A stretch of 64,000 nucleotides of DNA from Thiomicrorhabdus sp. (GTDB lineage Bacteria; Pseudomonadota; Gammaproteobacteria; Thiomicrospirales; Thiomicrospiraceae): contig NZ_OY782565.1 in assembly GCF_963677875.1 (NCBI RefSeq), forward strand, positions 124,001 to 188,000, written 5' to 3'. The notes below the pieces were generated by a model, which searched no databases, was not told the DNA's origin, and worked only from the letters and a program-made list of their open reading frames with translations. Positions 42,953-51,983 of this stretch are shown here, piece after piece (within the stretch, counting starts at the first letter, position 1; every line of letters begins with the position of its first letter). Made by a program: the position numbers and the translations under genes.

Positions 42953-43881
42953 TACATCCCTGCCGTTTCGACGCTGTCGGCATCCAGATTATCGGTTTCC
43001 AGCTGCAGAGTCACATGATGCACATGATGAGCTTCCAGAAGATAATCCTTAATCTCAGCAAGAGTTGTATCATTAATGTATTTCAGATCGGTCTTGGCAT
43101 GCAGAGTCATCATCACCTGATCCTCGGCAATCGCCCACAGATGAATATGGTGTATTTTGGTCAGATAACCGAAGCGCGCTTCCAAGTCCTCCTTAATCAC
43201 CGAAATCTCATACCCTGCCGGAACCCCTTCCAGCAAAATATGCGCTGATTCGCGCATCAGTCGATAGGCTCCGATGCCGATAATGGTTGCCATCATAATC
43301 GACAAAATCGGGTCAATCGGCGTCCAGCCCGTATAGTAGATCATAATCGCACCGACAATGACCGCCACGGAACCCAGAGTATCGCCAAGAAAATGCAAGG
43401 TGGCGCCGCGCATGTTCATATTATTCTGATCACCGGAATGCAAAATCCAGAAAACCACCAGATTATTGAGCAACCCGATGATCGCAATAATGAACATTTC
43501 CTTCCCCATGACTTCCTGTGGATGAAGAAAACGCTCGATCGCCATAGCATAGATACCGACGACAATCAGCAGCAGAGTAAAACCGTTCACAAACGCCGTT
43601 AATATCTGGAAACGCTGAAAACCGAAAGTCATCTTCGAATTGGCAGGGCGCCGACTGATCTGAAACCCCCACCAGGCGACGGCAAGCGCCATTGCATCCG
43701 TCAGCATATGGACACCATCTGCCACCAAAGCAATCGAATTGACCCATAAACCGCCGATGATCTCAACCAGCATATAGGTCGCGGTAATAATGGCTGCAAT
43801 CATCACCTTTCGCTGCGAATGCTTATGCGAACACCCAAGATGGTTATGATGGTGTGAAAGAATTTGAACTCCGTGACTCAT
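42952..43881 (-). CDS. Cation diffusion facilitator (zinc/divalent metal exporter)
   Basis: The 309-residue protein has a His-rich N terminus (SHHHNHLGCSHKHS), six membrane helices, the metal site ADGVHMLTDAMALAVAWW (HxxxD pattern), a second site in GATLHFLGDTLGSVAVI, and a C-terminal cytosolic domain ending in VHHVTLQLE. It resembles ZitB/CzcD. It is on the minus strand with a CTCC-like ribosome site upstream. It would export Zn2+ or Co2+; presence beside a metal-acquisition cluster is suggestive only. Confidence 0.92.
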   Translation of the reverse strand: MSHGVQILSHHHNHLGCSHKHSQRKVMIAAIITATYMLVEIIGGLWVNSIALVADGVHMLTDAMALAVAWWGFQISRRPANSKMTFGFQRFQILTAFVNGFTLLLIVVGIYAMAIERFLHPQEVMGKEMFIIAIIGLLNNLVVFWILHSGDQNNMNMRGATLHFLGDTLGSVAVIVGAIMIYYTGWTPIDPILSIMMATIIGIGAYRLMRESAHILLEGVPAGYEISVIKEDLEARFGYLTKIHHIHLWAIAEDQVMMTLHAKTDLKYINDTTLAEIKDYLLEAHHVHHVTLQLETDNLDADSVETAGM

Positions 43882-43919
43882 AAAGCTCTCCTTACTTTGA
43901 AAGTCGGGGTTAAAACGGT

Positions 43920-44615
43920 TTATTCGGTTTTTGCCGGAGCCCAGGCCTGGATCACTTCAATCTGCGATGCCGCCCGCACAGCTGCCGCCAGATTCTGCAT
44001 GGTGGCGCCGGTCGTAATAACGTCGTCAATCAAGGCCACTTTCCGAACTCCGGCTAAATACTCGCCCTTTACCGAAAACGCCCGTTTAAGGTTCGTCTGC
44101 CTCTGGCGACGGCTCAAATTCGTTTGACTCGGCGTATTTCGTGTCCGCTGCACCGCCTGTTCGCAAACCGCAATTCCAAGATGCTTTCCAAGATTGCGCG
44201 CCAGAACAGCCGCCTGGTTATACCCTCGATCACGACGGCGTGCAGGGTGTATCGGAACCGGCAACAGCAACTCGACGCCTTCGACCTCCAGCAACGGGGC
44301 CCATAGCTCGGCAATGAGCCGACCATAAGCGTATTGATCGCCGTACTTCAAACCGTGAATCAATTCCATGACCGGCCCCGAAAAGAACCATCCTACCTGG
44401 GTTCGGTTAAGATTATTTGAAACTTGAAGGCAGCGACCGCATAAACGATTTTCCTGGCTCGACTGCCCGCATTGCGGACAAAGATGATCCGCCCGGCGAA
44501 AACGACCGAGAACTTCGGCACTCAAGTCCACTGATTCCGCCGCGCCTCCGCTCACAACACAACGCGGAGGAATCCACCAGTTCTCGAAGGTTCGACGGAA
44601 TTCCGGCCAGTTCAT
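43920..44615 (-). CDS. comF: ComF-family phosphoribosyltransferase-like protein
   Basis: The 231-residue protein has a zinc-ribbon-like N terminus (CPQCGQSSQENRLCGRC) and a C-terminal PRTase domain with VALIDDVITTGATM, plus HPARRRDRGYNQA. These are ComFC/GntX features, linked in other bacteria to DNA uptake and use of DNA as a nutrient. I chose ATG 44615; a GTG at 44654 is an alternative. Divergent comF-bioB is the usual arrangement in Pseudomonas-type biotin loci. Confidence 0.9.
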   Translation of the reverse strand: MNWPEFRRTFENWWIPPRCVVSGGAAESVDLSAEVLGRFRRADHLCPQCGQSSQENRLCGRCLQVSNNLNRTQVGWFFSGPVMELIHGLKYGDQYAYGRLIAELWAPLLEVEGVELLLPVPIHPARRRDRGYNQAAVLARNLGKHLGIAVCEQAVQRTRNTPSQTNLSRRQRQTNLKRAFSVKGEYLAGVRKVALIDDVITTGATMQNLAAAVRAASQIEVIQAWAPAKTE

Positions 44616-44663
44616 TTTCAAACCAAACACCTCTCTCGCGGAATCGGGAAGCACTTCCGAGAG

Positions 44664-44704
44664 ACGATTTTTAAAAATCGTTCCTTTGCCTCTTACGCTA
44701 TAAT
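44664..44704 (+). promoter_or_regulatory. bioB promoter with perfect 18-bp palindrome
   Basis: TATAAT at 44699-44704 lies 39 bases before bioB. ACGATTTTTAAAAATCGT (44664-44681) is an exact palindrome placed where the -35 region would be. It matches neither the BirA nor the BioR operator consensus that I know. Confidence 0.5.
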
Positions 44705-44743
44705 ATAGGTTTTCTTTGAACAGTAAACACGGAAATCCTCTCT

Positions 44744-45745
44744 ATGAACATGGAAACCTTAGGTCAAATCAGACACGACTGGACTCTTGAAGAGATCCGC
44801 GCCATTATGGATCAGCCATTCAACGACCTGATGTTTCAAGCTCAAAGCGTACACCGCCAGAACTTCGATCCGAACGAAGTCCAAACCAGTACCCTGGTCA
44901 ATATCAAAACCGGCGGTTGTGCCGAAGACTGCTCTTACTGTTCTCAAAGTTCGCGTTACGACACCGGCCTGGAAAAGGAAAAAATGATGGCCGTTCAGGA
45001 AGTGGTCGACATGGCTCTGGCCGCCAAGGAAAAAGGCGCAACCCGCTTATGCATGGGTGCCGCATGGCGCAACCCGAATAAAAAAGATTTCCCGGTGGTG
45101 CTGGATATGGTGAAAATGGTCAAAGGGCTTGGCATGGAAACCTGTGTCACTCTGGGAATGCTCGACGACGAACAGGTCGCCATGCTGAAAGAAGCCGGTC
45201 TGGATTACTACAATCATAATCTGGACACCTCCGAAGCCTATTATCCGAAAGTCATCACCACCCGCTCCTTTCAAGATCGTCTCGACACCATCGACAAAGT
45301 ACAGAAAGCCGGTATTCATGTCTGTTCCGGCGGCATTATCGGCATGGGAGAAGCCCACCAGGATCGAGCCGAACTGTTAAAAACCTTCGCCAATATGCAC
45401 CACCACCCAAGCAGCGTACCAATTAACCTGCTGGTTCCGATCGAAGGCACACCTCTGGCACATATGCGCGGCAAAACCGACTCTTTCGAATTCATTCGCG
45501 TCATCGCAACCGCGCGCATTCTGATGCCCAAATCCTATGTCCGCCTTTCGGCCGGAAGAATGGAACTGGGTGACGAAGCTCAAGCTCTGTGTTTCATGGC
45601 CGGAGCCAACTCCATCTTCTACGGTGATAAACTGCTGACAACCGAAAACCCGGAATCCGACCACGACAGTCTCTTGTTTGCCAAACTGGGCATCAACATG
45701 GAAAAGCGTCGCTCGGAAGACAGCAGTGACGACTCGGCAGCCTGA
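44744..45745 (+). CDS. bioB: Biotin synthase
   Basis: The 333-residue radical-SAM enzyme carries the cluster motif [12 protein letters not shown] (Cys59, Cys63, Cys66) and [23 protein letters not shown] and [36 protein letters not shown]. It inserts sulfur into dethiobiotin. An ATG two codons downstream is an alternative start. It opens the biotin operon divergent from comF. Confidence 0.98.
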   Translation: MNMETLGQIRHDWTLEEIRAIMDQPFNDLMFQAQSVHRQNFDPNEVQTSTLVNIKTGGCAEDCSYCSQSSRYDTGLEKEKMMAVQEVVDMALAAKEKGATRLCMGAAWRNPNKKDFPVVLDMVKMVKGLGMETCVTLGMLDDEQVAMLKEAGLDYYNHNLDTSEAYYPKVITTRSFQDRLDTIDKVQKAGIHVCSGGIIGMGEAHQDRAELLKTFANMHHHPSSVPINLLVPIEGTPLAHMRGKTDSFEFIRVIATARILMPKSYVRLSAGRMELGDEAQALCFMAGANSIFYGDKLLTTENPESDHDSLLFAKLGINMEKRRSEDSSDDSAA

Positions 45746-45760
45746 TTGCCCAGTTGAATC

Positions 45761-46948
45761 ATGCCTAGCAAAACGCTTGAACAGCGCCTTCAAAACCGCT
45801 TGCACGAGCGCCAGGAAGCGCATCTATACCGACGGCGGCCTTTAAGCTTCGGGCCGCAGCAGCCCAAAATGAATCTGAACGGTCGAGAAACCGTGAACTT
45901 CTGTTCCAACGACTATCTTGGCCTCGCTGACGATTTGCAGATCAAGCAAGCGGTTATCGATGCGCTGCAATCAGGGCACGTCGGCTATGGTTCCGGCGCC
46001 GCCCATCTGGTAACGGGACATCATATCGAGCATCATTTGCTGGAAGACGAACTCGCCGACTGGCTCGGCTGTCCGCGCTGCCTGCTCTTTTCCACCGGCT
46101 ACATGGCCAATCTTGCAGTACCTCAAGCCCTGATGCAGAAAGGCGATCTGATTCTTGCCGATAAACTGTGCCATGCCTCACTGATCGACGGTGCCCTGCA
46201 ATCTGCAGCAGAACTCAAACGCTATCCGCACAACGATATGCAATCTTTGGAAAGACGCCTGCAGCAGGCCGAAAAAGAACAGCGTCAGGTTCTGATTATC
46301 AGCGACGGGGTTTTCAGCATGGACGGTGATATGGCGCCGATCGACCGCTTGCAGGATCTGGCCCGGCGCTACCGGGCCTGGTTAATGATTGACGATGCTC
46401 ACGGCTTCGGCCCGATCGGTGAACAGGGTCTGGGTTGCTTCAAGCATTTCCGACGCCAGCCGGATGAACAGACCATTCTGGTCGGCACACTCGGTAAGGC
46501 ATTTGGCACTTCCGGGGCTTTTGTCGCCGGCAGTGAACTTCTGATCGAATCGCTGATCCAATTTGCCCGTCCCTACATCTATACAACCGCTTCTCCGCAG
46601 ATCAACGCCGTTGCCACCCGCGCCGCCTTGAAACAATTACGCAACGCCGATAAAGCCAGAGACCACCTCAAACAGCTGATCGAGCGCTTTCGTCAAGGCG
46701 CCGAACGCCTCGGGTTCGAACTGATGCCCTCCATCAGCCCGATTCAACCGATCTTGATCGGCGATAGTGAAAATGCATTAAAATGGAGCCATGCGTTGCA
46801 GGAGCAGGGCTTCTGGGTCGCCGCAATCCGGCCTCCGACGGTTCCTCGAGGCAGTGCCCGCCTGCGAATAACCCTTAGTGCCAAACATACTCTGCAGGAT
46901 GTGGATATCCTGCTGAAAGCTTTGCACAAAGTTCAGAAACAATTCTGA
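45761..46948 (+). CDS. bioF: 8-amino-7-oxononanoate synthase
   Basis: A 395-residue PLP enzyme with FCSNDYLGLA (residues 48-56), GSGAAHLVTGHH, DDAHGFGPIGEQG and the PLP lysine in VGTLGKAFGTSGAF (Lys246). It condenses pimeloyl-ACP with alanine. It is 15 bp after bioB. Confidence 0.97.
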   Translation: MPSKTLEQRLQNRLHERQEAHLYRRRPLSFGPQQPKMNLNGRETVNFCSNDYLGLADDLQIKQAVIDALQSGHVGYGSGAAHLVTGHHIEHHLLEDELADWLGCPRCLLFSTGYMANLAVPQALMQKGDLILADKLCHASLIDGALQSAAELKRYPHNDMQSLERRLQQAEKEQRQVLIISDGVFSMDGDMAPIDRLQDLARRYRAWLMIDDAHGFGPIGEQGLGCFKHFRRQPDEQTILVGTLGKAFGTSGAFVAGSELLIESLIQFARPYIYTTASPQINAVATRAALKQLRNADKARDHLKQLIERFRQGAERLGFELMPSISPIQPILIGDSENALKWSHALQEQGFWVAAIRPPTVPRGSARLRITLSAKHTLQDVDILLKALHKVQKQF

Positions 46949-46974
46949 AGCCTCGCCATACAGGAGCGTCTGAA

Positions 46975-49900
46975 ATGAAAGGATTTCCATCCGGCCGCCT
47001 TTTCTCCCTGAAAACATTCGGACAACTGACGTTACTGCTCGTCCTGGGTTCTCTGAGCTTCTTTCAGTGGGGGCTGAAGCCATTGCTGAAACAGCAACTG
47101 GAACATCAGGGATTTCAAAACGTCTCCATCGCCGAACTATCGTTTAATCCCTTCACCGCTCAGATTGATCTCGATCGCCTGAATTTTACCGATGCACAAC
47201 AGAAAGCCGTTTTTCTCGGAAAGTTGAAAGCCACCGTCAATTACGCATCGCTATTCGACAAACGGTTTATTCTGGAAGAAGTGCTTCTTGAAGAAGGCGG
47301 ATTCGACCTGATCTGGCACCCCGATCAGCCCCCGGTCATCGCCGGAATCAAAATTGAACCCGGAACGGAGGAATCTGCCGACACAACTTCAGACTGGCAG
47401 TTCGGCATCCAACAACTCAAGCTGAATGACATCCGCCTGAACCTTCACCTGCAGGAACAAACGCAAGTCTGGCAAATGCGCCGCTTGCAACTACAGGATC
47501 TCTATAGCGACGGCACGCGACTGGCACGTCTGTCTTTACTAAGCCAGCTAGATCAGCAACCGCTGAATATCGATCTGAAATTTCGCCCTATCGAGGAAGC
47601 TCTCAAACTCAGCGCAACCTTGCGTCTTCACCGTTTGGATCTGGCTACTTTGCTACCGCTGGCACAATCGCTCAGTCCCGAGTTATCAAAAATCGCTCTC
47701 GATCAGGGGCTTCTTGATCTGGAATCAACGTTTACACTTGAACAAAAAGAAAACACTCTGGCTCTGCATCAGCAGGGACATTTACAAATTTCCCAGCTAA
47801 AAGCCCGTTACGACGGTCGACAACTTGAACTGCCGAAATTTGACTGGCAAGGCAGTCTGCAATCTGCCGATCTTTTTCAATCGCTTTTCAGTATACAAGG
47901 CAAGCTGGACAGCGGCAGTCTCACCTTTCAGCAAAATGACCAACAACTGAAAACCCGACTCCAGACGACTGTCGAACTAAATGCTGACCTCGGAGAGAAA
48001 CGCCAATTCGAGTTGAAAGGTCCGATCAAATTAAGCAATTTGGAATTTCAGCAGAAAGCGCTGCAAACCCGCCTGAAAGCCTTCGACTGGAGCGGTAACC
48101 TGATTTATCGCGACCAGGCTCAATATCCGTTGCAGCTCGATGGCGCTTTGCGATTGTCGCAACTGGCTCTGACAGAACAGAACTGGAGTAGCCAGGTTGA
48201 GGAAACCAACTGGAAAGGAAACCTCAAAGCACACTTTGACGAACAGAAAACGGTGCCGCAATTATCCACGCAAGCAACACTGAATATTCAAAAATGGCAA
48301 CTGGCTTCATCCGACAGCAGAGTAAGCGGCGATCGTCTGCACAGCGATTTTCAAATCAACCTGAACCGGCTGAATGACGGGCTGGACTACCAGGGATCGC
48401 TCACAATAAGCAAGGCACACATACAGCAAGCCCCCCTGCAAAGCAGCCTTGAGAATATTCAATGGCAGGGAACCGTGCATCAAAGCGGCGACCGATTTCA
48501 CGCGACCGGACGGCTACAGACAAAAAGCCTGCAAATCAAAGGACAGGATAATACTCTGCTTGCGGAGCTTTCCGCGCTGGATTTAAAACAATTCCTGTTT
48601 GACAAACAGGTCACAGACACGCTGGAAGCGCGAGATCTACAATTGGAAAACCTGACGTTAATCGACCCGAACGACGGCACAAACCTGATTCGTCTGCAGC
48701 ATTTGAATCTCAACCGGGCCGACTGGCATTCGCAACAAACGATTGAAATCGGCACGCTCGCTCTGCGTGACAGCGAATGGCAAATTTATCTCGATCAGAA
48801 CAACCGGCTTCCCGCACTGGATCGTTGGCTTTCGGCAAGCGGCTTCAAGCCGACAGACTCGACCGAAAACCATCATCCCAAAGAAGCTGAAAATCGCGCT
48901 ACATCACAAACGACTCCCCTGGTCTGGACATTGCAGGGAATCAATATCGATGGAAAAAATACCATTCAAATCCGCAGTGAACAAACCTCACCGCCGCTAC
49001 AGCAAATTGTCGAACTAGAAAATCTGCATCTTGGAACGCTTGACTCTTCACAACCCCGGACACTCAGCGACTATCATTTCAAACTCAAGCTGCTCCCTTT
49101 TTCCGAGCTTTCGACATCGGGAACAATCGCACCTCTGGCACAACCGATTCAACTTCAGGCCGAAACCCGCCTGAACGACCTGTCCCTTCTCGAATATTCG
49201 TCGCTTCTGGAAAAAGCACTGGGCTACCGTATCGAAAGCGGGCAACTTTCCGCACAGCTCGACACCCGAATTCTGCAAGGTAAAATCGACAGCAGCAACC
49301 GTATCCAGTTACGCCAGTTTATTCTGAAGTCAGTCGATAAGAATCGAACCGAAGAATTTGAAGGCGGGTTCAGCATTCCGTTGCAAACCGGCTTGTCCCT
49401 ACTTGAGGATAAAAACAAACAGATCGATCTCAACCTGCCGGTCAAAGGCGATCTCGCCAATCCCGATTTTCAGATCGGCGATGTGATCGGCAAAGCACTC
49501 AACAGCACCTTGCTGAAGGCCTCTAAAACCTATCTGCTCTTAGCGCTGCAACCCTTCGGAGCCATCGCGCTGGTCGGAGAAATGGCGCTTGACCGCCTGA
49601 ACGCAATTGAGTTGCAATCGATCACCTTCACCCCCGGCAACAGCGAACTCCGCCCCGAAATGCATACCTATCTGGAAAAAATTCACCAGCTTTTGCAACA
49701 ACGTTCGAAAGTCCGGATCAAGCTCTGCGGCGGTGCCAATGCGCAAGACCGAGACGCGCTCGAAGAGGTGAAGAAACAGCAATTGCAATCCAAAGAAAAG
49801 AGGCCGCGCGACAACCAGGCCATTCTCGCCGCCATCCGCGTTTCGGATCGAGAACTGCAACAACTGGCTCTCGAACGGCAAACCGCCGTCAAACGCGCGC

Positions 49901-49995
49901 TCATTGACCTCGGAACAAACGGCAATCAGCTCATTCTCTGTCAGCCCGAATTCGACAAGCAGTCAAAAACTCCGCGCATTCGACTGGAAATCTGA
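46975..49995 (+). CDS. Large DUF748/AsmA-like envelope protein inside the biotin operon
   Basis: The 1006-residue protein has one N-terminal membrane helix (SLKTFGQLTLLLVLGSLSFFQWGLKPLLKQQL) and a very long Gln/Leu-rich periplasmic part with repeated beta-strand patterns such as FNPFTAQIDLDRLNF near residue 56, the DUF748 start. The C terminus (TFTPGNSELRPEMHTYLEKIHQLLQQR) also fits DUF748. AsmA/DUF748 proteins form bridge-like structures that carry lipid across the periplasm. Its place between bioF and bioH breaks an otherwise standard operon; spacing to bioF is 26 bp. Confidence 0.92.
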   Translation: MKGFPSGRLFSLKTFGQLTLLLVLGSLSFFQWGLKPLLKQQLEHQGFQNVSIAELSFNPFTAQIDLDRLNFTDAQQKAVFLGKLKATVNYASLFDKRFILEEVLLEEGGFDLIWHPDQPPVIAGIKIEPGTEESADTTSDWQFGIQQLKLNDIRLNLHLQEQTQVWQMRRLQLQDLYSDGTRLARLSLLSQLDQQPLNIDLKFRPIEEALKLSATLRLHRLDLATLLPLAQSLSPELSKIALDQGLLDLESTFTLEQKENTLALHQQGHLQISQLKARYDGRQLELPKFDWQGSLQSADLFQSLFSIQGKLDSGSLTFQQNDQQLKTRLQTTVELNADLGEKRQFELKGPIKLSNLEFQQKALQTRLKAFDWSGNLIYRDQAQYPLQLDGALRLSQLALTEQNWSSQVEETNWKGNLKAHFDEQKTVPQLSTQATLNIQKWQLASSDSRVSGDRLHSDFQINLNRLNDGLDYQGSLTISKAHIQQAPLQSSLENIQWQGTVHQSGDRFHATGRLQTKSLQIKGQDNTLLAELSALDLKQFLFDKQVTDTLEARDLQLENLTLIDPNDGTNLIRLQHLNLNRADWHSQQTIEIGTLALRDSEWQIYLDQNNRLPALDRWLSASGFKPTDSTENHHPKEAENRATSQTTPLVWTLQGINIDGKNTIQIRSEQTSPPLQQIVELENLHLGTLDSSQPRTLSDYHFKLKLLPFSELSTSGTIAPLAQPIQLQAETRLNDLSLLEYSSLLEKALGYRIESGQLSAQLDTRILQGKIDSSNRIQLRQFILKSVDKNRTEEFEGGFSIPLQTGLSLLEDKNKQIDLNLPVKGDLANPDFQIGDVIGKALNSTLLKASKTYLLLALQPFGAIALVGEMALDRLNAIELQSITFTPGNSELRPEMHTYLEKIHQLLQQRSKVRIKLCGGANAQDRDALEEVKKQQLQSKEKRPRDNQAILAAIRVSDRELQQLALERQTAVKRALIDLGTNGNQLILCQPEFDKQSKTPRIRLEI

Positions 49996-50062
49996 TTCAC
50001 GCCACTCGGGACATTTCAGCGCCGACGGATTTTCAGTTAAAATAGGCGTTTACCAATTCAAC

Positions 50063-50890
50063 ATGGCGAGCAAGGATATGCTGCACATCGATCAATTCGG
50101 CGACGGGCCCGATCTGACCCTGCTCCACGGATGGGGCGCCCAGAATGCTGTCTGGCTACCTTGGGCACGCGACTGCCTCGGAGAACATTTTCGCCTTACC
50201 CTGATCGAACTGCCCGGTTTCGGCCAGAGCCCGACGCTTGAAGACTCCGAACAGATCGAGCAGGATTGGGTAGAAGCCATTCTGGAAGTTATGCCTTCGC
50301 ATACCCATTTACTCGGCTGGTCGCTTGGCGGCCTGCTTGCTCAACGTCTTGCCCTGCGCGCACCCGACCGAATCCAAAGCCTGATTTGTCTGGCATCCAC
50401 CCCGCGCTTTACGCAGACCGATCAATGGCGCTGGGCGGTTTCTCCAAGTCTTATGGGCGATTTTATGCATGCTATTCAAGCCGATACCATGGCAACCCTG
50501 AAGCATTTCTGGAAATTGCAAATCCAAGGCTCGGACGGAGCAAGACAGCTGATCAAGCAATTTTCGCAGCGCATGCAAGACCACAAAATGCCCGCAATGA
50601 AAGGACTCGTGCAAGGCTTGAAACTTTTAAAAGAAATCGATTGCCGACCGCAAGCCCGTGACATTCAATGCCCAATTTTATGGCTATTGGGAGAAAAGGA
50701 TCCGCTGATTCCTAAGGAATTTATTACAGAATTCAGTAAAATACAGCCTTTTGCCGAAACGCATATTATTCAGGGCGCAGCACATATGCCGTTCCTGTCG
50801 CATCCGCAACAAACCGCCGATGCCATCAAAGCGTTTATCTTGCCGCCCGCAGAACCGACCAGTTTCGAATCCGCGGCCGCTCACGATTAA
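50063..50890 (+). CDS. bioH: Pimeloyl-ACP methyl ester carboxylesterase
   Basis: The 275-residue alpha/beta hydrolase has LLHGWGAQNAVW (residues 20-31), the nucleophile elbow LGWSLGGLLAQ with Ser87, and IIQGAAHMPFLSHPQ with the catalytic His. WGMNA-like motif and the pairing with bioC support BioH, which frees pimeloyl-ACP from its methyl ester. The ATG at 50063 gives the family start; the longer frame overlaps the previous gene. It lies 67 bp after the DUF748 gene and 47 bp before bioC. Confidence 0.93.
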   Translation: MASKDMLHIDQFGDGPDLTLLHGWGAQNAVWLPWARDCLGEHFRLTLIELPGFGQSPTLEDSEQIEQDWVEAILEVMPSHTHLLGWSLGGLLAQRLALRAPDRIQSLICLASTPRFTQTDQWRWAVSPSLMGDFMHAIQADTMATLKHFWKLQIQGSDGARQLIKQFSQRMQDHKMPAMKGLVQGLKLLKEIDCRPQARDIQCPILWLLGEKDPLIPKEFITEFSKIQPFAETHIIQGAAHMPFLSHPQQTADAIKAFILPPAEPTSFESAAAHD

Positions 50891-50937
50891 CAGCCCCCGG
50901 CCGGAAAGTTTTTAACTCGATACGCAACGGAAAAATC

Positions 50938-51915
50938 ATGCCGAACAGCAGCGAACACGCCCTGCAGCCGATGAACCGGCAACACATCAAACAGCACTTC
51001 AGTCATGCCGCACCAAGTTACGATGAGGCGGCCATTCTGCAAAAAACCGTTGCCGAACGTGTGGACGAGCGCCTGGAACTAACCACCGTTGAAGTCAAAA
51101 CGGTACTCGACATCGGAGCAGGAACCGGTCTGTTGACCGAGAAAGTTCAACAGCGCTATCCGCAAGCACACTGCTTTGCGGTTGATCTCTCATTGGAAAT
51201 GCTCCAACAAGCCGGGAAGCGCCTTGCACAACCCCGTTTCAAATCGTGCAAGGTGTTGCAATCCCTTGTCGGCACCTGTCGTCTGACCCGGCGCTGGGCA
51301 AACATCAACCGGAGCGCGTTGATTAATGCCGACGCTTACCGGCTCCCTTTTGCCAACGGCAGCGTTGACTTGATTGTCAGCAATTTGATGTTGCAGTGGT
51401 GCGACGACCCGGATGCGGTCTTTAAAGAGTTTCGTCGCGTTCTGCGCCCCGAAGGCATGCTGATGTTTACCACCTTTGGCCCGGATACCCTCTCCGAACT
51501 TCGGCAAGCCTGGTTACAGGCCGATCCGCAAAATGAACACGTTAACCGTTTTATCGACATGCACGACCTCGGTGATGCCTTGATCCGCTCCGGTTTCGGA
51601 CAACCGGTTATGGATGTCGAACACTTTACTCTGACATACGAGAAGCCGATCGGGGTGTTAAAAGACCTGAAAGCGATCGGGGCAACTCAAGCCAATCAGG
51701 ATCGAGCCAAAGGCCTGATGGGGAAACAGCGTTTTACAAAAATGTTGCAGGCTTACGAACAGTTCCGCAGGGAAGATAAGGTTCCCGCAACCTATGAAGT
51801 GATTCACGGCCATGCTTGGGCAGCCCAAGAAATCATCAAAGGACCGGATCGAAATCGCAGCGGGCTGATCGAGATTTCTCTCGATGAATTCGCCAGACAA
51901 ACCCGTAACAAATAA
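50938..51915 (+). CDS. bioC: Malonyl-ACP O-methyltransferase
   Basis: A 325-residue SAM methyltransferase with IKQHFSHAAPSYDEAAILQ (the BioC opening, residues 17-35), motif I VLDIGAGTGLLTEKV, and DLIVSNLMLQWCDDPDAVFKEFRRVLRPEGMLMFTTFGPDTLSELRQAW. It masks malonyl-ACP to start pimelate synthesis. It is longer than most BioC proteins, with extra residues around 100-125 and at the C terminus. bioA and bioD are not in this window. Confidence 0.94.
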   Translation: MPNSSEHALQPMNRQHIKQHFSHAAPSYDEAAILQKTVAERVDERLELTTVEVKTVLDIGAGTGLLTEKVQQRYPQAHCFAVDLSLEMLQQAGKRLAQPRFKSCKVLQSLVGTCRLTRRWANINRSALINADAYRLPFANGSVDLIVSNLMLQWCDDPDAVFKEFRRVLRPEGMLMFTTFGPDTLSELRQAWLQADPQNEHVNRFIDMHDLGDALIRSGFGQPVMDVEHFTLTYEKPIGVLKDLKAIGATQANQDRAKGLMGKQRFTKMLQAYEQFRREDKVPATYEVIHGHAWAAQEIIKGPDRNRSGLIEISLDEFARQTRNK

Positions 51916-51983
51916 AAACACCTTAAGAGTTTTTTAGAGAACACCAGGCCAAATCGCCAGACAGTTTCCTCTTGCTGCTCTCT

